From positions 186,001-250,000 of the forward strand of contig NZ_CAKKMS010000001.1 of NCBI RefSeq assembly GCF_918698245.1: 64,000 bases of DNA, given 5' to 3'. Position numbers and translations under genes: made by a program. The notes below the pieces were generated by a model. It saw nothing but the letters and a program-made list of their open reading frames with translations, did not search any database and was not told the DNA's origin. The DNA comes from Pedobacter sp. Bi126 (GTDB taxonomy: Bacteria; Bacteroidota; Bacteroidia; Sphingobacteriales; Sphingobacteriaceae). Below, piece by piece: positions 17,438 to 25,978 of this stretch (within the stretch, counting starts at the first letter, position 1; each line of letters begins with the position of its first letter).

Positions 17438-18557
17438 GAAAAAAATTGCGGTTGATCCGCAGGACCATACGCTGTAACAGATCACGCACACGTGCGGCGG
17501 TATGCTGGTCAATACTATAAAATTCTTTGCTAAGGCTTCCAGGGGAAATAACAGCTTGTCTTTTACTTTGATAGTGACCAGCAAAAAATTTAAAAATAAA
17601 CTGAAGATTCTGAGTGGCGAAAACACTTTCTTCGTACAGTAAACGAATTAAGCAGGACAAGTGAGCAACTGACATTTCCAGTGGTATTTTTGGAACAACA
17701 ACGTCACTCCCCTTGGTTAAAAACTTTTCTGCAAGTACAATTTCTTCCTTTAACCAATCCCCTATGATGGTTTTTATGGAAGGCCACGAGGGGTCAAAAG
17801 CTATGTTTTTCGCTTCTGGAGATGATGAAACTTCTGCTTTCTGCTCAACCAAATAATTAAGTCTTTCCTGCGTATGTCTAAAATCACCAAAAGCATTCCT
17901 GATTGTATCCTGGTAGTAAACAAAAAAAGATAGGTTATTGAAATTTGAACGAATAAGTAGAGAAACCAGTAATTTTTCTGCGTTATGCGAATGACAATCG
18001 AGTGAACCTAATTGATGAATAATACATCCGAAATAAGATAATGAACGAAAGGTAAATTTTACTTTTCCAATATCCTCGGACATTACACTGAACCATTTTA
18101 ATAGACAGGCTATCAGAGAAGCATTTAGGTCGCTTGACTTCAGGGTTTTCTGGATAGCACAAATATCTCCGTTAAGCTGAGAAACTAATCGTTGATGATA
18201 AATTATAGGCGCAATCGCATCGTCATTGAAATAACTGAAATAGTATTTCTGCAGATGGTCTATAAGTGCTAAAAGTTCATTTTGGGAAAGTAAATATTTT
18301 TCAGAATCTTGGGAATTAGATAATGTAATGGAAGTGGTTGATATACTATCAAGATGATAATGGAAATAACGCACCAGGGTAGCCTCTGGCGTATTGGAAA
18401 ATAATACGGCTTCCCATGCGCTATAGATTTGACCAAAGTGAGGCGTAAGATTAATTTGGGCTGTATTATCGCTGTCGGAATACTCTTGCTCAATTAAAAT
18501 TTCTTCTATATCCTTCAGTTCATTCTTAAGCATAGCGAAAGGAATTTCCCGGTGCAT
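17385..18557 (-). CDS. Uncharacterised 390-aa protein, C-terminal region RteC-like
   Basis: A helical, hydrophilic protein without a signal peptide or membrane segment. The last third (about 295-390, EMSVAHLSCLIRLLYEESVF ... FKFFAGHYQSKRQAVISPGS ... VRDLLQRMVLRINRN) has the spacing I associate with the C-terminal region of RteC-family regulators of Bacteroidetes mobile elements. That resemblance is from memory and is not a verified match. It starts 14 bases after the stop of the 48-aa peptide gene, so the two form a coupled unit. Its role may be regulation or maturation of that unit. No active-site motif is visible. Confidence 0.6.
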   Translation of the reverse strand: MHREIPFAMLKNELKDIEEILIEQEYSDSDNTAQINLTPHFGQIYSAWEAVLFSNTPEATLVRYFHYHLDSISTTSITLSNSQDSEKYLLSQNELLALIDHLQKYYFSYFNDDAIAPIIYHQRLVSQLNGDICAIQKTLKSSDLNASLIACLLKWFSVMSEDIGKVKFTFRSLSYFGCIIHQLGSLDCHSHNAEKLLVSLLIRSNFNNLSFFVYYQDTIRNAFGDFRHTQERLNYLVEQKAEVSSSPEAKNIAFDPSWPSIKTIIGDWLKEEIVLAEKFLTKGSDVVVPKIPLEMSVAHLSCLIRLLYEESVFATQNLQFIFKFFAGHYQSKRQAVISPGSLSKEFYSIDQHTAARVRDLLQRMVLRINRNFFPMAVAINATVLSYLSMR

Positions 18558-18571
18558 TATTTATATTTCTT

Positions 18572-18718
18572 CTATTGGTTGAAAATATGAGTGCTTGAAA
18601 TGATTGTTGTAGCCACCGTAGTAGTGTCAGAATCAGGCCTTTTATTCACTTCATTTAAAGATTTGTACTGTGCAACAATTTGCGTGTTTTTTTGTGGAAG
18701 TTTCTTTGATTTCATCAT
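18572..18718 (-). CDS. Small Ser/Thr-rich peptide (48 aa), candidate RiPP precursor
   Basis: An uninterrupted 48-codon frame begins at two consecutive ATG codons (18718, 18715) after an A-rich leader and ends TAG at 18572. The peptide has a basic N-terminal half (about residues 3-27, KSKKLPQKNTQIVAQYKSLN) and a C-terminal half (30-43) with nine Ser/Thr in 14 residues (SDTTTVATTIISST), then HIFNQ. It has no Cys, no GG cleavage site and no FNLD motif of classic class I lantibiotics. Its split charge pattern, tight coupling to the next gene and location a few kb from a LanB enzyme make it a plausible substrate for Ser/Thr dehydration. It could equally be a small regulator. Confidence 0.5.
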   Translation of the reverse strand: MMKSKKLPQKNTQIVAQYKSLNEVNKRPDSDTTTVATTIISSTHIFNQ

Positions 18719-18812
18719 AATTTTAATTTTTAATGTTAATTTAAGAGTCTATGCATTGGTTATATAATTTATTACAGATTCGAGCGGTTTTGTAGGTAAA
18801 ACAACATTTGTG

Positions 18813-19904
18813 ATGATAAATTTGAAAAGTTTAAAATTGAGTAAGCTAACTCGGAAGACAATTATAATCCATACTTCATTTTGGACGCTTTTTATCGCGT
18901 ATGAATTGTTCTTAGTATACTATCAAATTGGATCTCTGGAAAGGCCACTTATATATATTGTCTTTTATACAATTAACTTTGCATTTTTTTATTCCTGCCT
19001 TCATGTGTTAAATTATACTTTAGAAGGGTTAAAGAAAAATTACATTCGCGGCGTCGCTGCATATTTAGCCCTACTTATTCTTTATCTGATTATAAAAGGC
19101 TTTGCCGACTATTTACTGGGAAATCCCCAACCCGCCAATTATAATCCTTTCATATATATCAATCAGTTTCTAGCACGAAATATTGCGCGGGCCGGATACT
19201 TCACTTTGCTGGCTATATTTTATTGTTCGGCAAAGTATGTTGCTCATTATAAAAGACAGGCTTTGGAAGCCGAAAAGCGACAATTGATCATCGAAAAGAA
19301 TAACGCAGCGTTAGAAGCACAGCTTACCAAGTCTCGAAATGCATACCTACAACAACAGATCAATCCGCATATGCTCTTCAATGCGCTTAATTTCGTTTAC
19401 AACAGCGCACAGAAATATTCCGATGATGCCGCTAATTGCATTTGGCTCCTATCGGAGATTATGCGTTTCAGCCTGGAAGAAGCAGGTCCAGACGGAAAAA
19501 TCAAATTGGATAGAGAAGTTGAGCAAATTGAAAACCTCATCGCGATCAACCGCTATCGTTTTAAAGAACCGCTATATCTTAAGCTGGAAATGCATGGCGA
19601 TCTCAGTCGTTATAAAATAATCCCACTGATCCTGCTTACGCTGACAGAAAACCTGTTCAAACATGGGAACCTGACCGAACTTACCGCTCCGGCTGTACTG
19701 AAGTTAACGGCTGATGAAACCGGACAATTGACTTTTTACACCAGGAACTTAAAAAAATCAAAGAACGGACATCCCCGTCAGCGAAAAGCATTAGGTCTGC
19801 AGAACATCCGGCTCCGCATGGATTCGTTTTATAAAGACAACTATAAGCTGGAAATCAACGAACCTGGCGAATTTTACGAACTCACTTTAACCCTTAAATT
19901 ATGA
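18813..19904 (+). CDS. LytS-type sensor histidine kinase
   Basis: A 363-aa membrane histidine kinase of the LytS/HisKA_7TM-like group: four or so transmembrane helices in residues 1-150, a coiled-coil linker (about 150-185), then the His_kinase dimerisation motif LQQQINPHMLFNALNFV around residues 185-200 and a C-terminal ATP-binding domain (about 255-363) with the N-box-like TENLFKHGN. The start is ATG 18813; the upstream GTG at 18810 is also possible. It overlaps the response-regulator gene at 19901-19904 (ATGA), so the two are co-expressed. The 91-base gap to the divergent peptide gene probably holds both promoters. Confidence 0.9.
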   Translation: MINLKSLKLSKLTRKTIIIHTSFWTLFIAYELFLVYYQIGSLERPLIYIVFYTINFAFFYSCLHVLNYTLEGLKKNYIRGVAAYLALLILYLIIKGFADYLLGNPQPANYNPFIYINQFLARNIARAGYFTLLAIFYCSAKYVAHYKRQALEAEKRQLIIEKNNAALEAQLTKSRNAYLQQQINPHMLFNALNFVYNSAQKYSDDAANCIWLLSEIMRFSLEEAGPDGKIKLDREVEQIENLIAINRYRFKEPLYLKLEMHGDLSRYKIIPLILLTLTENLFKHGNLTELTAPAVLKLTADETGQLTFYTRNLKKSKNGHPRQRKALGLQNIRLRMDSFYKDNYKLEINEPGEFYELTLTLKL

Positions 19905-20638
19905 GCTTAACATGCTATATCATTGATGATGAATACCATTCAATTGAAGTACTCGATAAGTACGTCAATCAAACTCCTGGCTTGGAATTGGTTGGCAGCT
20001 CCACCAACCCGCTTTTAGCGCTGGAAGAATTATGCACTATCCAAACTCCCGATATTGTTCTGTTAGATGTCGATATGCCACAGCTCAATGGCCTTGATGT
20101 GGCAGACCTTATAGGTTCAGCGAGCAACATTATTTTCACAACCTCCTACCGCGAGTACGCACCGGAAGCGTTTGAAAAAGATGCAGTAGATTACCTGCTA
20201 AAGCCCATCAATTACGCCAGGTTTTTAAAGGCAGTTACCAGGGTGCGCTCAAATCTCACCAGTCAGACAACTCGAAGCACTGATAACCCCTTCTTTTTCG
20301 TCAAAAGCAACATTAAAGGAAAATTTAACCGGATCACCATCGCGGAGATCCTTTATATTGAAAACATAGGCAACTACATCATTATCCATATGAATGATGG
20401 AAAAGTAACCACTTACCTCACCTTAGCGGAAGTCCTTTCCAAGTTGCCTATTGAAACTTTTTCCAGAATACATCAGTCTTATATCGTCAACCATGCAACT
20501 ATTCATTCATTGGAATACGCTCAGGTAAGACTAAGCGGAGAAGTGAGTATTCCGATTGGAGGGACTTATCGTAGCGCCTTCCGGGAAAAAATCCAGCCAG
20601 CTTTAGTCATTAGCAAAAGAGACAAAAGTGATCACTAG
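19901..20638 (+). CDS. LytTR-family response regulator
   Basis: The 245-aa protein has a receiver domain (about 3-115) with the phosphorylatable Asp56 in LLDVDMPQLNG, the acidic pocket DDE near residue 9, conserved Thr/Ser and Lys (YLLKPI) residues, and a LytTR DNA-binding domain (about 130-235, with the YIENIGNYIIIHMND segment typical of the family). It pairs with the kinase at 18813-19904 through the shared ATGA. Its TAG stop overlaps that of the convergent LanB gene inside one CTAG. The target is unknown; the nearby peptide and LanB genes are candidates. Confidence 0.92.
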   Translation: MSLTCYIIDDEYHSIEVLDKYVNQTPGLELVGSSTNPLLALEELCTIQTPDIVLLDVDMPQLNGLDVADLIGSASNIIFTTSYREYAPEAFEKDAVDYLLKPINYARFLKAVTRVRSNLTSQTTRSTDNPFFFVKSNIKGKFNRITIAEILYIENIGNYIIIHMNDGKVTTYLTLAEVLSKLPIETFSRIHQSYIVNHATIHSLEYAQVRLSGEVSIPIGGTYRSAFREKIQPALVISKRDKSDH

Positions 20639-23600
20639 ACTGAAGTCCTTTCTCGGGCCAAACGCGAGCTGGTATACTTTTGCAGGCAATAGTAGACGAG
20701 CAACTCCTGTTGCCTTTGTCTAACGGAGAATGTCCGGTTCAGTTGCATATGCACCAGATCGGCCAAAAGCTCCATTTTTTTGTCTTTTGAATAGTTGATA
20801 GTAAGCCCTTTTAAAACAGACATCTGCTTTAAAAGGGGCAAAAGATGTTTTGATAATTCTTTACTTGCCAGCAAGTCCGCTATCGCTAATTTCTTCTCCC
20901 GGTACTTCTCATCCATTGCGACCTTAAGCGTTTTATCTGCACTGAACTCCGCCATAAACTGATCCTTTACCTTACCAAGGTAATCCAGAGCATCTACCAA
21001 AGAAGTAAAAAAGCAGCTGATCATGCGATAGGCAGTAAGTATAGCCAGTTCAAACTCGCTAAGTTGAAGGGAACTGTTCCCCCTTAAAGTCAATATGATC
21101 GCAGTAAGATTACTTCCCGCGCAAAAAAGCTCCTCAACATGCGAAATGAGAACGGGGCTATAGCGTTCGATTTCTCTACGGTAGGTATCTCCCTGGAAAT
21201 CCCGGATGAGTTTATCATGTCTGGATGATTCAATTTTTTTTCGCAAGGCGACGAGTATCGTGCCAAGATCACATTCTTCCGCCTGTATGCGCAGGCGCAG
21301 GTGATAACCTTTATCGCTGTAGCGGATGAAAAACCAGTTTTTGATCCGCTTTTTCTGCGCTTTAATAAACGGGAAAATCACCTTACTAAGGATTTCATCC
21401 GAAGCGCGTGGAATGCAGAAAATTTTAAGGTAAAGCCAATTACTCCCCATTAAAAAATCGCGTTGTTTTTCGCCGTAAGCAGTGGCGCTTTCCTTTTTTG
21501 AAGGTTTATAAATATTATTCCCGTGGGCAAGAAAAGCAATCATTTGCCCCGCAAGCGGCTTTTTACCGGCCAGAACGGATCGGTCTGGCCATAAATATTC
21601 CTGAATGGTTATCCTCTTAAGGCCGTGAATGCACTGCAGAAAAAACCTTGCCTCGGTGGTATTGGCCAGATCAAAAACCAACTGCTGGTCTGTTGCCCCT
21701 ATCGTGATGTGCCGGGGCAGGTGGTGCTTCTTGCGAAACCCATCCAGCGTTTTAAATGGATCAACATTATCTACCGCAGTTAAATGGTTTGTGTCTGATT
21801 CCTTAAAATTCCATTTCGCCAGACAGAGGATCACCCTTCCGTAGCAGAGCCGAGGATAAAAAGTCAGGCCCGGAAAAAAGTTTTCCAGACTAAATGAAAG
21901 TCCTGCCTGTACCCCTTGGAACTGCAGGTCACACAGCAGCCGGAAAACCGGCGAATGGTTATTTCGAAAGTTATAGGCTGTCGCCAAACGGGGAATTACT
22001 CTTTTGTTAAGCTTAGAAGACTCCAATATCAATTCACCGCCTTTAAGAGAAAGCATGACTTCGCTTGGAAGTATGAGCTTTTCGTCCGATTGTGTGGGAA
22101 ATACGTTCAAGGGTATCTCGTGTGAATAAATCGGCTTACGACGATTGATATTATCCACATGGCTATCAGACTGCTGGGCAATGTCAGCAAAAACAACTTC
22201 GGGATTTGAGGAAGTCTCCTTTGCGGCAAGCTCGCGGCAAAATTGGTGTACCAGATCACTAAAGCATGAAAACCTTCCAATCAGCGATGCGGCAGTAACT
22301 CCACCCGAGCTTTCGATGATCAGGTGCTCTCCAGTCGACCGGTACATGAGCGCCTGCGTCTGGGGCAAAGGCAATACTGCTTTTTTGTGATTTTCCAGTT
22401 TAATCAAATCATCTTCGCTGATCTGCAGGGGCGACCAGGGATCGCGTAGGGTGTCCCCTATCCAGAGTTTGAAGATAAACTGCTGGGAGGCATGCCATCC
22501 AAGCGTCCTGTTTTCTTCTTCCGGCTCAGGGAAAGGAATATTCTCCAGGATATCCTGATCAGGCATGGAGGGTTCCATCTCGCCATAATGCAGTCCTCCA
22601 TCGGGATCTAAGGCCGTCAGCAAAGGTACCCTTTCCTGATCAAAGCGGGTACGGAAATCACGGATAAAACGCGACAGATCAGCAGGCTGTTCAGCATTTG
22701 CCAATAACTGCAGCACATGGACAGCTTTGGAGAGTTCCACCTGTTCAGCAATATCTGGTCCCCCAGTTTTGTTCGGCCTTTCTAGGGCCGCATAAAATGG
22801 CTGGCCAATAGGTTTATTTTCCTTTGCTATTTCCCCGATATTCCCGGCCAAAGCCGACAGGGATGCGTCACCCGATAAAGGAATCATTGTGTAATTTTTC
22901 CAGAAGTCATTCCAGCCAGGTAAGCCAAAGGAGTTTTCCATGACCTCATTACTGATCACTTTGCCCTGAGTGCCATTGAAAACCGCACCGGCGTCAAGGA
23001 GAAACTGGATGTATTCTTCCGCTTCTGCAGCTGAGCACTCACCGTGCGCCATAATCCACCTCAAGAGGATATTTTTGGAAGCCTTTTTTGAAGATAAAAA
23101 TGAAAATAGCTGTATATTGAATTTTACGGCTGCAATCCCTTCCAGGGAAAAGCTAAATCGGCCCTTATCATCTAAAGATGATTTGGTGTAGCGGAAAACG
23201 TCATTAAACCGGTACAACGCAGGGTTGACCATCAATCCGTCTGACAGATCAGCCTCCGCCCTATTTTTCAATTTTCTCAAAAAATTCTGGTCAGGCAATA
23301 GATGAAGTACCGACTCGTCGCTTCCCGCAAGCCTGACCTGGCCACCGCTTCCCCATTGGAGTAAAGTGAAGGAGGAGAAGCTTCCAAAAGGGGTTGGTCT
23401 GAAGCACATCCGGTTATAATACTTATAAAGGGTATGTTTTTCCTTATCTGATAATTTATCGAAATCAAATTCCTTTTTTTCAAGTAAGGCATAAAACCCG
23501 GCGCTCGCCAAAAAAACTGCATTGCGAAAAGCCTGTTCCTGCAATACTTCCGGCACCCGCGAGAGATCATAGCCTGTAAAGCTATAGTACGGTGCCCGTA

Positions 23601-23649
23601 AAAACAACTGCGGTAAAAACCGGTACATCGTTGACTTATCTTCTTTCAT
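20635..23649 (-). CDS. LanB-type lantibiotic dehydratase (full length)
   Basis: The 1004-aa protein has an N-terminal glutamylation domain with the conserved RMCFRPTPFGSF motif (80-91) and a C-terminal elimination (SpaB_C/thiopeptide-type) domain from about 733. There, RYSDKGYHLRLR (776-787) and HMQLNR (967-972) are the family's conserved sites. Such enzymes use glutamyl-tRNA(Glu) to glutamylate Ser/Thr of a precursor peptide and then eliminate glutamate to give dehydroamino acids. Both domains lie on one chain, unlike the split LanB pairs of some Bacteroidetes. No LanC cyclase is seen within the window. Convergent with the LytTR gene; its start lies 89 bases from the divergent MauE start. 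Confidence 0.9.
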   Translation of the reverse strand: MKEDKSTMYRFLPQLFLRAPYYSFTGYDLSRVPEVLQEQAFRNAVFLASAGFYALLEKKEFDFDKLSDKEKHTLYKYYNRMCFRPTPFGSFSSFTLLQWGSGGQVRLAGSDESVLHLLPDQNFLRKLKNRAEADLSDGLMVNPALYRFNDVFRYTKSSLDDKGRFSFSLEGIAAVKFNIQLFSFLSSKKASKNILLRWIMAHGECSAAEAEEYIQFLLDAGAVFNGTQGKVISNEVMENSFGLPGWNDFWKNYTMIPLSGDASLSALAGNIGEIAKENKPIGQPFYAALERPNKTGGPDIAEQVELSKAVHVLQLLANAEQPADLSRFIRDFRTRFDQERVPLLTALDPDGGLHYGEMEPSMPDQDILENIPFPEPEEENRTLGWHASQQFIFKLWIGDTLRDPWSPLQISEDDLIKLENHKKAVLPLPQTQALMYRSTGEHLIIESSGGVTAASLIGRFSCFSDLVHQFCRELAAKETSSNPEVVFADIAQQSDSHVDNINRRKPIYSHEIPLNVFPTQSDEKLILPSEVMLSLKGGELILESSKLNKRVIPRLATAYNFRNNHSPVFRLLCDLQFQGVQAGLSFSLENFFPGLTFYPRLCYGRVILCLAKWNFKESDTNHLTAVDNVDPFKTLDGFRKKHHLPRHITIGATDQQLVFDLANTTEARFFLQCIHGLKRITIQEYLWPDRSVLAGKKPLAGQMIAFLAHGNNIYKPSKKESATAYGEKQRDFLMGSNWLYLKIFCIPRASDEILSKVIFPFIKAQKKRIKNWFFIRYSDKGYHLRLRIQAEECDLGTILVALRKKIESSRHDKLIRDFQGDTYRREIERYSPVLISHVEELFCAGSNLTAIILTLRGNSSLQLSEFELAILTAYRMISCFFTSLVDALDYLGKVKDQFMAEFSADKTLKVAMDEKYREKKLAIADLLASKELSKHLLPLLKQMSVLKGLTINYSKDKKMELLADLVHMQLNRTFSVRQRQQELLVYYCLQKYTSSRLARERTSV

Positions 23650-23738
23650 CTCTTCGTCGCTTTAAAGGGTATAATACCCATCTCATACTGTTTTGGCTTT
23701 TCTATTCGCCATTAATTTGTTTCTATAATTCTTTTACC

Positions 23739-24218
23739 ATGAAGGCAATTTTAAAATCAACCGTTCCACCACTGCTCGTACTGCTATTTGTATATGCTGC
23801 TTTGAGCAAGTTCTTTACTTTTTCAGACTTTGACCAGCAGCTTCACAACCAGTCTTTTCCCAGCTGGCTTGCTGATTTCCTATTGTATTTTTTGATCCCT
23901 ACAGAAATCATCACTGCGCTGCTGCTATGTTTCAAGCGGACCATCATATCTGGTCTGTTATTTTCAGCTGTACTGCTGCTGGCCTTCACATCCTACATTG
24001 CCATGGTCATGCTCCATTTCTGGGACAGGGTTCCCTGTTCATGTGGAGGCATTCTGAACCAAATGGGCTGGACCGCACATCTTATATTCAACAGTATTTT
24101 TCTGATCCTAAACCTTCTCGCTTTATATCTCTATACTTTCGAACCGAAGGAATTAAATAAGGTCAACAACATGACCAACAGCCAAACAGGGCAAGCTGAA
24201 AACCTGCGAACAGAGTAA
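23739..24218 (+). CDS. MauE-like DoxX-type membrane protein
   Basis: The 159-aa product from ATG 23739 (MKAILKSTVPPLLVLL) has four hydrophobic helices and the MauE signature Cys-Ser-Cys-Gly-Gly (VPCSCGGILNQM, about residues 105-116), which in MauE is linked to electron transfer or disulfide formation in the periplasm. A longer frame to 23592 starts inside the LanB gene region and lacks a plausible start. It runs divergently from LanB and is followed by the DUF6520-like gene. It could supply or receive electrons for thiol chemistry of a secreted product. Confidence 0.8.
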   Translation: MKAILKSTVPPLLVLLFVYAALSKFFTFSDFDQQLHNQSFPSWLADFLLYFLIPTEIITALLLCFKRTIISGLLFSAVLLLAFTSYIAMVMLHFWDRVPCSCGGILNQMGWTAHLIFNSIFLILNLLALYLYTFEPKELNKVNNMTNSQTGQAENLRTE

Positions 24219-24280
24219 GCATCATTTATTCACTAAAGTTTTTCTGAATGTTTTTTGATGTAATAAAGCATTCGTTTCCT

Positions 24281-24529
24281 ATGAAAAGGATCAAATTAAA
24301 CTTAGCTGCTATCGCATTCCTACTTGGAACAGGCATAGCAGTAGCATCTACTGCTCAAAAAGCCAATGTTAAATGGGGTTTGAATGGAAGCACGTATGTA
24401 GAGGTAACCGGCAACTACAATTGTATAGAGTCGGACCTAACCTGTACCCGCACTTATCCTCAAGGCCAAAATCCCAACATCAATCCAAGCGGCTACCTTG
24501 ACGAAGAGGTTGGTACTTTTGCTCAGTAG
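24281..24529 (+). CDS. Small secreted DUF6520-like protein
   Basis: From ATG 24281 (MKRIKLNLAAIAFLLGTGIAVAST) the product is an 82-aa peptide with a clear signal peptide, cleaved near AVAST-AQK, and a mature part rich in Asn, Gly and Pro with two Cys (NYNCIESDLTCTR). The N-terminal pattern and length fit the DUF6520 family common in Bacteroidetes, function unknown. An earlier in-frame ATG at 24248 adds an unlikely leader. It ends shortly before the rho-independent terminator at 24552. Confidence 0.65.
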   Translation: MKRIKLNLAAIAFLLGTGIAVASTAQKANVKWGLNGSTYVEVTGNYNCIESDLTCTRTYPQGQNPNINPSGYLDEEVGTFAQ

Positions 24530-24551
24530 CATCTTGTTCACCCTTTTAACC

Positions 24552-24582
24552 AGCAACCGGCATCGCGCCGGTTGCTTTTTTA
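24552..24582 (+). terminator. Rho-independent terminator after the DUF6520-like gene
   Basis: A 10-bp perfect stem (AGCAACCGGC at 24552-24561, GCCGGTTGCT at 24567-24576) with a 5-base loop is followed by a run of T on the plus strand. It terminates the MauE/DUF6520 transcript and separates it from the convergent SusD gene. Confidence 0.85.
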
Positions 24583-24583
24583 T

Positions 24584-25954
24584 TTACCGTTCATTCTGCG
24601 CCATACCGCTGGCAGAAATTTCTTCGGCCGGAATGGGCAGCACATAACGTTTATCACCAGCGATTAATGTGAATACCTGCCCTGAAACCGTCCGGACTAT
24701 AGTTTTAGCAAAGCGTGGATCTTTATTGAGCCGCTTGAGATCTCCCCAACGAAGTCCACGAAAGACAAGCTCCTTACGCCTTTCCAGAAGAACAATCTTT
24801 AGGGCACTCTCCGCATCGGCAGCAGAGAGGGGCTGGTAGGTGCCTTTGGTCCAGCGCGTGACCAGCAGGGTATTCAACTCTTTCATGGCCTCGGCAAAAC
24901 TGCCCATCCTCGCCAGTGATTCGGCGCGGATGAGGTACATTTCATCCACACACAATCCGCCAAACAGCTGCAGGCGGAATCCGGTATACCGTCCTTTGAA
25001 ATAAAAGGGAGCGCTGCCTGCAAAAAATATGCTTTTTCTCAGGTCCTTGTCTGCATAGAGCTGGTATAACTCATCAGCAACCGTGGTCCTGGTGGAGGAG
25101 GTAAATCCATGGGCTACAAGCATATCATAAAATATTACCTCAGGATTGTCTACTGTTGGAGAAGAAGGGAATGGATTGGTTGCACTAAGGCTGATGGTAT
25201 TATAATCCAGCAAGGAACGGTTCAACGCAAGCGATGCTGCCGCATATTTACCGGCCTGTTCATAATTTTCCATGTTCAGGTACACCCGCGCCAGTAGTGC
25301 ATCTGCTGCAGCTTTGGAAGGACGATTTTTAAACCGGGTCGTTTGTGGCAATAACTTTTCTGCCTCCAGCAGATCACCAATCAACTGGTCATATACCTGC
25401 TGCACGCTAGCCCTTCCAACCTTTGCATTCACATCTGCAGTGAGGCGCAGGGGTATCCCCGGATCTACGCCGGCGGTGTTCTTGTCATAGGTTTTGGAAA
25501 ACAGCTGCACCAGGTTATAAAAGGCAAATGCCCGGTGAAAAAGCGCACTGCCTTTTGTGGTGTTCCAGTCGGTCTTTGATCCTCCAGCCCCTTCAGGCTC
25601 CTGAAGTCCGTCCAGTATGATATTGGCATAAAAGATCTGCTGATAAGGACGGTTCCAGTCTGTACAAGATTGGTTCTGATAAATATCTGCGGACCATAAA
25701 TAGCTGTTTTTCTGGATCACAGAGGTAAACCCAGCCACGTCGGCATCTGTAGCGTAAAAGTCATCAGCTGAAATTTCCTGCAGCGCGGGACTGATGTTGA
25801 ATACGGTCAGGTTGTCCATCAAGGCATTAAAATCATCCACGGTAGTAGGAATGAGCAGCGCCTTATCTGGCTTTTTGTCTAGGAATTCCTTTTGGCAGGA
25901 AGTAAAAAGCAGGCCGAAGAGCAATAGGGCCATGAGCAAAAATAATGGTTTCAT
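24584..25954 (-). CDS. SusD/RagB-family outer-membrane lipoprotein
   Basis: The 456-aa product from ATG 25954 has a lipoprotein signal (LLFGLLFTSCQKEFLDK, lipobox Cys at about residue 21) and the alpha-helical TPR-like SusD fold, with the C-terminal ELVFRGLRWGDLKRL motif of the family. SusD proteins sit on the cell surface on top of the SusC transporter and bind its substrate. It follows SusC by 24 bases. This pair lacks neighbouring glycoside hydrolases, so its substrate may be a peptide or another oligomer rather than a glycan. Confidence 0.88.
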   Translation of the reverse strand: MKPLFLLMALLLFGLLFTSCQKEFLDKKPDKALLIPTTVDDFNALMDNLTVFNISPALQEISADDFYATDADVAGFTSVIQKNSYLWSADIYQNQSCTDWNRPYQQIFYANIILDGLQEPEGAGGSKTDWNTTKGSALFHRAFAFYNLVQLFSKTYDKNTAGVDPGIPLRLTADVNAKVGRASVQQVYDQLIGDLLEAEKLLPQTTRFKNRPSKAAADALLARVYLNMENYEQAGKYAAASLALNRSLLDYNTISLSATNPFPSSPTVDNPEVIFYDMLVAHGFTSSTRTTVADELYQLYADKDLRKSIFFAGSAPFYFKGRYTGFRLQLFGGLCVDEMYLIRAESLARMGSFAEAMKELNTLLVTRWTKGTYQPLSAADAESALKIVLLERRKELVFRGLRWGDLKRLNKDPRFAKTIVRTVSGQVFTLIAGDKRYVLPIPAEEISASGMAQNER

Positions 25955-25978
25955 AATATTCAGTTTCGTGATTAACAT

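Noticed and set aside
20635-23649. A LanC cyclase or LanT exporter fused to or near LanB
   Set aside because: No zinc-binding LanC motif or ABC-transporter Walker motifs are seen in the neighbouring genes.
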